Shown: piece after piece, positions 13,997 to 17,890 of the stretch | Numbering within the stretch: position 1 is the stretch's first letter | Layout of the letters: the number at the start of each line of letters is the position of its first letter | Assembly (NCBI GenBank): GCA_964589725.1 | Contig: CAZPUJ010000770.1 | Coordinates: 1 to 17,890, forward strand | DNA length: 17,890 bases | Origin: CAYSHJ01 sp964589725 | GTDB lineage: Bacteria; Planctomycetota; Planctomycetia; Planctomycetales; Planctomycetaceae | Direction: 5' to 3' | Program-made: the position numbers and the translations under genes | The notes under the pieces: generated by a model | Told to the model about the DNA's origin: nothing | The model's input: the letters and a program-made list of their open reading frames with translations, nothing else | The model's database searches: none

Positions 13997-14045
13997 AACC
14001 CTTGGCCGCCGCGCATCGTATCGGGACGGCGACCTTGCCAGGGTT
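13997..14045 (+). promoter_or_regulatory. Imperfect long inverted repeat in the leader of the sigma-factor gene
   Basis: AACCCTTGGC-CGCCG (13997-14011) is broadly complementary to CGGCG and GCCAGGGTT (14027-14045), with small bulges and a loop of about 15 nt. It ends 14 nt before the TTG start at 14060. It may be an mRNA leader structure or an operator. No clear promoter was recognised in 13915-14059. Confidence 0.33.
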
Positions 14046-14059
14046 ATGGAGATGGGAGC

Positions 14060-14611
14060 TTGGCCACCGGCAAGGAGAGGATCGATCCTGCGGACCCCTC
14101 GGCGTGGATCGCAGAGCACGCAGGGGAGTTGCGGGCGTTTCTGCTCGGAGTGCTCCGCAACGCCGACTTGGCGGGCGAGGCCTTGCAAGCCACGCTGGCT
14201 AAGGCTGTCGAACAAGGCCAAACGGCTCGGCCAGAGACCCGCAAGGGCTGGTTGTATCGAGTGGCCTTGAATGAAGCGTTGGTGATCAAACGGCGAGGAA
14301 AAATTCAGGAACGGTCCTTTCGAGAACTGGCCCGAAATGATGCTCGCCGACATGAATCGCCCAGTGGTTCCGCCACGCGGGGCGAGTCGCCGGACGGAAT
14401 GCTGCTGCGAACGGAAGTGATCGAACAGGTGCGACTCGCCCTGGACGTTCTCCCGGCCGAGCAGCGGCAGGTGGTGCGAATGCGAATTTACGAATACAAA
14501 ACCTTCGCGGTGATCGCGAAGGAATTGGGAGTGCCTTTGGGAACGGTGTTGACTCGCATGCGACTGGCGATGCAGAAGCTGCGGCAGTCTTTGGAACACT
14601 TCGAGACGTGA
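14060..14611 (+). CDS. ECF-type (sigma-70 family) RNA polymerase sigma factor
   Basis: This 183-residue protein has the two-domain ECF architecture. Region 2 covers about 18-80 (AGELRAFLLGVLRNADLAGE, then TRKGWLYRVALNEALVIKRR, the conserved -10-binding helix). Region 4 covers about 122-178 (LDVLPAEQRQVVRMRIYEYK, then FAVIAKELGVPLGTVLTRMR, the -35-binding HTH). The linker is Arg/Asp-rich. I start at TTG 14060 with GGAGA 7 nt upstream; there is no in-frame ATG nearby. The stop overlaps the next gene (GTGA), typical of sigma/anti-sigma pairs. It probably directs transcription of this operon and perhaps other envelope genes in response to an unknown signal. Confidence 0.88.
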   Translation: MATGKERIDPADPSAWIAEHAGELRAFLLGVLRNADLAGEALQATLAKAVEQGQTARPETRKGWLYRVALNEALVIKRRGKIQERSFRELARNDARRHESPSGSATRGESPDGMLLRTEVIEQVRLALDVLPAEQRQVVRMRIYEYKTFAVIAKELGVPLGTVLTRMRLAMQKLRQSLEHFET

Positions 14612-15222
14612 TCATGACCGCACGCGAAATGACATCGCGAGACGAGCTGCACTGGCTGGCATTCTGCTACGTCTCAGGTGAGTTGTCCGCCGCCGAAACC
14701 GCCACGTTTGAAGCTCGCTTGGCGATGGATGAGTCCGCCTGCGAAGCGGTCGTGCTCGCAGTGCAGACTTGTCGTGCGATCGCGGTGGCGTGCGATACGA
14801 CACAAGCCCGAAGCGCAAGCGATGGGCAGACAGAGAATCTGTCGGTCGATCCCTCGTTGGCGCGTCGGGCTTGTGTGGCTATGTGTCCTGTGGACGACGG
14901 TCGCCCCTCGCGCTGGTCGCGTGTTGCGATCGCCACGCTCGCGGGCACGGCCGTCACGGCGGTTTGTGTGGCGCTATCGTTCGGACTCTTCGGCCCGTCC
15001 GACGAGCAAGTCGTACGGCGCGATGGAACGGAGCGATTGGTCGCCGCATGGGCTCACGGCGAAGCGGTGCGAAATGATCTCGATGACGACGCGGATGCAC
15101 TCGATGTTGCGGACGATGATCTCGATCCGCCGGATTGGATGCTGGCAGCCTTATCGGCGGACGAGCTCACCAAACGGATGTTTGGCGAGCCTCCTGATTT
15201 TGATGACGTGCAGGAGAATTGA
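14608..15222 (+). CDS. Single-pass membrane anti-sigma-factor-like protein
   Basis: This protein (204 residues from GTG 14608, or 202 from ATG 14614) directly overlaps the sigma-factor stop. The N-terminus (ELHWLAFCYVSGELSAAETA, 13-32) has the ASD-like helical look of anti-sigma factors, with H15 and C20 but no complete HxxxCxxC zinc motif. One membrane segment lies at about 104-128 (WSRVAIATLAGTAVTAVCVA). The C-terminal half is very acidic (NDLDDDADALDVADDD) and outside the membrane. Residues about 65-90 are encoded by a palindromic repeat inserted in frame, so part of the cytosolic linker is repeat-derived. Role by position: it holds the sigma factor inactive until an envelope signal is received. 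Confidence 0.72.
   Translation: MIMTAREMTSRDELHWLAFCYVSGELSAAETATFEARLAMDESACEAVVLAVQTCRAIAVACDTTQARSASDGQTENLSVDPSLARRACVAMCPVDDGRPSRWSRVAIATLAGTAVTAVCVALSFGLFGPSDEQVVRRDGTERLVAAWAHGEAVRNDLDDDADALDVADDDLDPPDWMLAALSADELTKRMFGEPPDFDDVQEN
14800..14876. repeat. Palindromic REP-like element inserted in the anti-sigma gene
   Basis: ACACAAGCCCGA (14800-14811) and TCGGGCTTGTGT (14865-14876) are perfect 12-bp arms. The next 12 bp inwards (AGCGCAAGCGA side) also pair at about 9 of 12 positions, and the centre holds a second small hairpin (GACAGA-GAA-TCTGTC, 14829-14843). The consensus AAGCCCGAAGCGCAAGCGA is familiar from planctomycete genomes, where it appears in ORFs as SPKRKR or, on the other strand, PSLALRA. 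It keeps the host frame open. Confidence 0.8.
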
Positions 15223-15225
15223 CGG

Positions 15226-15906
15226 ATGCAATTCGGATGGCCTTTCAGATTGTTGCGATGTGATGCGACGACGCTCGGAACTCTCGCGTCCGCGTTGCTG
15301 ATTGGCAGTTTGAGTTGGCTCGCCCTGGCTGATGATTCGTCGGCCAAAAAGAATCCTGCCGCCACCAAGACTCCGAACGCCAACAAGGCCGCCTCGCAAA
15401 AGCCGGCAACTCCCAATCTGGCGAGTGCCGCAAATGAGCCGTTGCCAGTCGAACGCGAAACGGCTGCGGCGCGGTTCGCTCAGCAGCAGCATCCTCAGTT
15501 GGCTGATCTGCTCGCGCGCTTGAAAAACAGTCACCCCGATCAATACGCGAAAGCGATTCGCGAATTGGACAAGACTCGCGAGCGATTGGATAAGCAACGC
15601 GACAAGGATCGGGAGCGTTACGCGATTCTGCTCCACGAATGGCAGTTGGATTCCCGCATTCGATTGTTGGCGGCTCGGCTGACGATGGGTGCGACGCGCG
15701 AATTGGAACAAGAACTTCGTCAAATCTTGTTCGAACGTCACGACGTGCGGTTGCAGTTGTTGACGTTTGATCGTGAACGCGCGAAAGGACGTGTGCAAAA
15801 ACTCAACGATCAGATCGTGGAGAACGTGCAGAACCGCGAGTCGTCCGTCGATCGTGAATTGGACAGAATCAAGAAGTCCGCCGAAACCCGGAAAAAGAAA
15901 TCGTAA
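15226..15906 (+). CDS. Secreted or membrane-anchored coiled-coil protein
   Basis: This 226-residue protein starts 3 bp after the anti-sigma-like gene (GGAG 9 nt before ATG). It has an N-terminal signal sequence (TLGTLASALLIGSLSWLALA, 16-35), then a Lys/Ala/Pro-rich low-complexity stretch (about 38-70). The rest is charged helical heptads (ELDKTRERLDKQRDKDRERY, ELEQELRQILFERHDVRLQL, QNRESSVDRELDRIKKSAET), indicating a long periplasmic coiled coil. It ends in KKKS. I do not recognise a named family; a CpxP-like periplasmic stress sensor or a structural role is only speculation. Its place between the sigma/anti-sigma pair and the cytochrome-like gene suggests shared control. Confidence 0.75.
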   Translation: MQFGWPFRLLRCDATTLGTLASALLIGSLSWLALADDSSAKKNPAATKTPNANKAASQKPATPNLASAANEPLPVERETAAARFAQQQHPQLADLLARLKNSHPDQYAKAIRELDKTRERLDKQRDKDRERYAILLHEWQLDSRIRLLAARLTMGATRELEQELRQILFERHDVRLQLLTFDRERAKGRVQKLNDQIVENVQNRESSVDRELDRIKKSAETRKKKS

Positions 15907-15914
15907 AGGATGCC

Positions 15915-17890
15915 ATGCGACGGTCAATGCTCGTTGCCCTATGGTTGCTGTCAGCCGCTGTCCCAACCGGGGCCGCGGACTCGGAAATCATTCCGCCCGC
16001 CAGTCAACGATTCGCCAGCAAGGACGCGACGGAAGTCCCCAGATTCCAGCAGCACGTCGTGCCGCTGCTCAGCCGGCTGGGCTGCAATGGCCGCGCGTGT
16101 CACGGGTCGTTCCAAGGCCAAGGTGGCTTCCGTCTGTCGCTGTTTGGGTATGACTTCAAGTTGGACTATGACGGGCTGTTGAAGGGGGACAAAGAAAAGG
16201 ACAAAGAGCCGCGCGTGTTGGTCGAGGAGCCGGAAGAAAGTCTCGCGCTGCTCAAGGCCACGCAGGAAACACCGCATCGCGGCGGCAAGCGGATGGACGC
16301 CGACAGTTGGCAATACAACATCTTCCGCAACTGGATCAAAGCCGGCGCGAAGAGCGTGGATGAGGACTCGCCGAAGTTTGTGAAGCTGGAAGTGACGCCG
16401 GCCGAGATTCAGTTCGGGAAGGACGGCGAACTAGCGCAGATCAAGGCGGTGGCTGTCTGGTCCGACGGCAAGCGCGAAGATGTCACCCCGCTCTGCCGAT
16501 TCAACACGAACGACGACTTGATCGCGGCGATCGACGCCAACGGCCTCGTCAAATCGGGCCAGACGGGTGACACGTATATCGTCGTGAACTATGACGCCGG
16601 AGTCGTGCCGATCCCGGTCCTCCGTCCCGTCAGCGACAAGACTGGCGACAAATATCCGCAGATCGCATCGCCGACGAAGATCGACGAACTCGTGGTGCAG
16701 AAGCTCCGCAAACTCGGCATCGTGCCGTCTGACGTTTGTGACGATCACGAGTTTCTTCGCCGAGCCAGCCTCGACCTGACCGGCACGCTGCCGGCTCCGC
16801 AAGAGATCGTCGATTTCCTGTCCAACCCGGACTCGAGCAAGCGAGCCAAGAAGATCGACGAACTGCTGGAGCGTCCCGGCTACGCCGCGTGGTTGTCCAC
16901 GAAGCTGTGCGACTACACGGGCAACAACGCTGAGAACCTCAGGAACGTGGGCGACAACCTGAGCGGCGATCTCGTCGGCGAATGGTACGACTGGATTTAT
17001 CAGCGAGTCGTTCGGAACGAACCGTACGACAAACTGGTCGAGGGCATCGTCGTCGCCAAGAGCACTCTGCCGGGCGAAAGTTACACCGACTACTGCCAGC
17101 GTATGAGCGCGATGTACGGCCCGGAGAAGAAGGGTTCCTACGCCGAGGCGGGCGGACTGACCTACTTCTGGGGTCGCCGCAATTTCGCAAACTTGGAAGA
17201 TCGCGTGATCGGCTTCGCATACACGTTCATGGGCATTCGCATTCAATGTGCGCAGTGCCACAAGCACCCGTTCGACCAATGGACTCAGGACGACTTCAAC
17301 CAATTCAAGAACTTCTTCGCCGGAGTGCGATTCGCCCCACGCCCTGGCAAAGAAGCTGCCGAAGAACGAGCCGCCTTGATGAAGGAACTCGGCATCGACG
17401 TCAAAAAGGGTAATGGCAACGCCGTCCGCAACGCCCTGCGAGATCGCGTCAAGAAAGGTGCCGTGGTTCCGGTCGATGAATTGACCGTCGCCAAGCTGCA
17501 GGGTCCCAAGGAAGACCCCAAGCGGAAGAAGGCACAAAAGGAAACGGACAAGAAAAATGCCCGCGCTCCCGCCGGCTCGACCGCCAAGCTGCTGGGTGCC
17601 GAAGTCGTGTCGCTCTTCGAGCACGACGATCGGCGTCAGCCGTTGATGGACTGGCTGCGAGACCGCAACAACCGCTATTTCGCTCGCGCGTTCGTCAACC
17701 GAATTTGGGCGAGCCTGTTCAGCGTCGGCATCGTCAATCCGCCGGACGACATGAGCTTGGCGAATGCTCCCAGCAACGCCGCGCTGCTGGATCATCTCTC
17801 CGAGCAATTCATCGCTCACAACTTCGACATGAAGTGGCTGCACCGCGAAATCGCCAACAGCCACACTTATCAGCGAAGTTGGAAGCCCAA
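15915..17890 (+). CDS. Secreted DUF1549/DUF1553 cytochrome-like protein (PSCyt/PSD1 group), 3' end outside window
   Basis: The frame stays open to the right edge (658 complete codons). ATG 15915 follows AAGGA and is 8 bp after the previous stop. The signal peptide is MRRSMLVALWLLSAAVPTGA. Residues about 42-130 carry a cytochrome-like C57-x4-CH motif (GCNGRACHG). About 155-240 looks like a bacterial Ig-like (BIG2) domain (LEVTPAEIQFGKDG, DANGLVKSGQTGDTYIVVNY). About 254-470 is DUF1549 (LRRASLDLTGTLPAPQEIV), with a second heme-type motif C445-AQ-C448-H449 (QCAQCHKHPFDQW). From about 575 DUF1553 begins (RYFARAFVNRIWASLFSVG). The Lys/Arg-rich stretch at about 530-555 is probably a flexible loop. 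These large proteins are numerous in planctomycetes and are linked to polysaccharide degradation and electron transfer; the function is not established. It is the last visible gene of the sigma-factor operon. Confidence 0.9.
   Translation, partial: MRRSMLVALWLLSAAVPTGAADSEIIPPASQRFASKDATEVPRFQQHVVPLLSRLGCNGRACHGSFQGQGGFRLSLFGYDFKLDYDGLLKGDKEKDKEPRVLVEEPEESLALLKATQETPHRGGKRMDADSWQYNIFRNWIKAGAKSVDEDSPKFVKLEVTPAEIQFGKDGELAQIKAVAVWSDGKREDVTPLCRFNTNDDLIAAIDANGLVKSGQTGDTYIVVNYDAGVVPIPVLRPVSDKTGDKYPQIASPTKIDELVVQKLRKLGIVPSDVCDDHEFLRRASLDLTGTLPAPQEIVDFLSNPDSSKRAKKIDELLERPGYAAWLSTKLCDYTGNNAENLRNVGDNLSGDLVGEWYDWIYQRVVRNEPYDKLVEGIVVAKSTLPGESYTDYCQRMSAMYGPEKKGSYAEAGGLTYFWGRRNFANLEDRVIGFAYTFMGIRIQCAQCHKHPFDQWTQDDFNQFKNFFAGVRFAPRPGKEAAEERAALMKELGIDVKKGNGNAVRNALRDRVKKGAVVPVDELTVAKLQGPKEDPKRKKAQKETDKKNARAPAGSTAKLLGAEVVSLFEHDDRRQPLMDWLRDRNNRYFARAFVNRIWASLFSVGIVNPPDDMSLANAPSNAALLDHLSEQFIAHNFDMKWLHREIANSHTYQRSWKP

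Noticed and set aside
16431..17864. Long 477-codon open frame on the minus strand opposite the DUF1549 gene
   Set aside because: It is antisense to a well-supported secreted protein with signal peptide and CxxCH motifs; no domain seen in the antisense product.

Overview
The window most likely comes from a bacterium of the phylum Planctomycetota. The evidence is one C-terminally open secreted protein with DUF1549/DUF1553 domains and cytochrome-like CxxCH motifs, a delta-60-repeat protein with an LEPR-XLL-like N-terminal motif (SLEDRCLLA), a membrane SLBB-domain protein, a CPXCG zinc-ribbon protein, and a palindromic repeat of the 'AAGCCCGAAGCGCAAGCGA' kind that is common in planctomycete genomes. 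Species cannot be assigned from the sequence alone.

Layout. (A) 1-1297, minus strand: the N-terminal 432 residues of a delta-60 (DUF5122) repeat protein that runs off the left edge. (B) 1533-4605: two divergent accessory genes. The leftward gene fuses a nuclease-like domain resembling those in bacterial conflict systems to a transmembrane segment and an SLBB domain. The rightward gene is an unrecognised membrane-anchored protein. (C) 4719-9787: a compact, co-directional integrative-element module. It holds an AlpA/excisionase-like HTH, a ParB-like protein whose C-terminal half looks like a Spo11/TopoVI-A subunit (RQVHY tyrosine motif, then a TOPRIM Glu and DxDxD), a helicase-free PrimPol primase, a small HTH protein and a tyrosine integrase. 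The integrase coding sequence runs antisense into tRNA-Arg(TCG), the presumed attachment site. Neighbouring genes are tightly packed, with ATGA overlaps. The far end of the element was not found, so region B, or even A, may be its cargo.

(D) 9914-13914: ordinary chromosomal metabolism. A SolA/sarcosine-oxidase-type flavoprotein and a type-2 malate/lactate dehydrogenase (leftward) are divergent from an ACS-type MFS transporter coupled to a CPXCG protein (rightward). (E) 14060-17890: a tight operon of an ECF sigma factor, a single-pass membrane anti-sigma-like protein (interrupted in frame by the palindromic repeat), a secreted coiled-coil protein and the DUF1549/DUF1553 cytochrome-like protein, which runs off the right edge.

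How the genes work together. In C, the HTH proteins probably control excision and expression, PrimPol and the ParB/TopoVI-A-like protein probably handle replication or DNA processing, and Int recombines at tRNA-Arg. In E, the sigma/anti-sigma pair probably controls the envelope proteins downstream. The two signals most worth a second look are the nuclease-like/TM/SLBB fusion in B and the ParB/TopoVI-A-like fusion in C. All domain calls come from reading motifs by eye; no database search was run.
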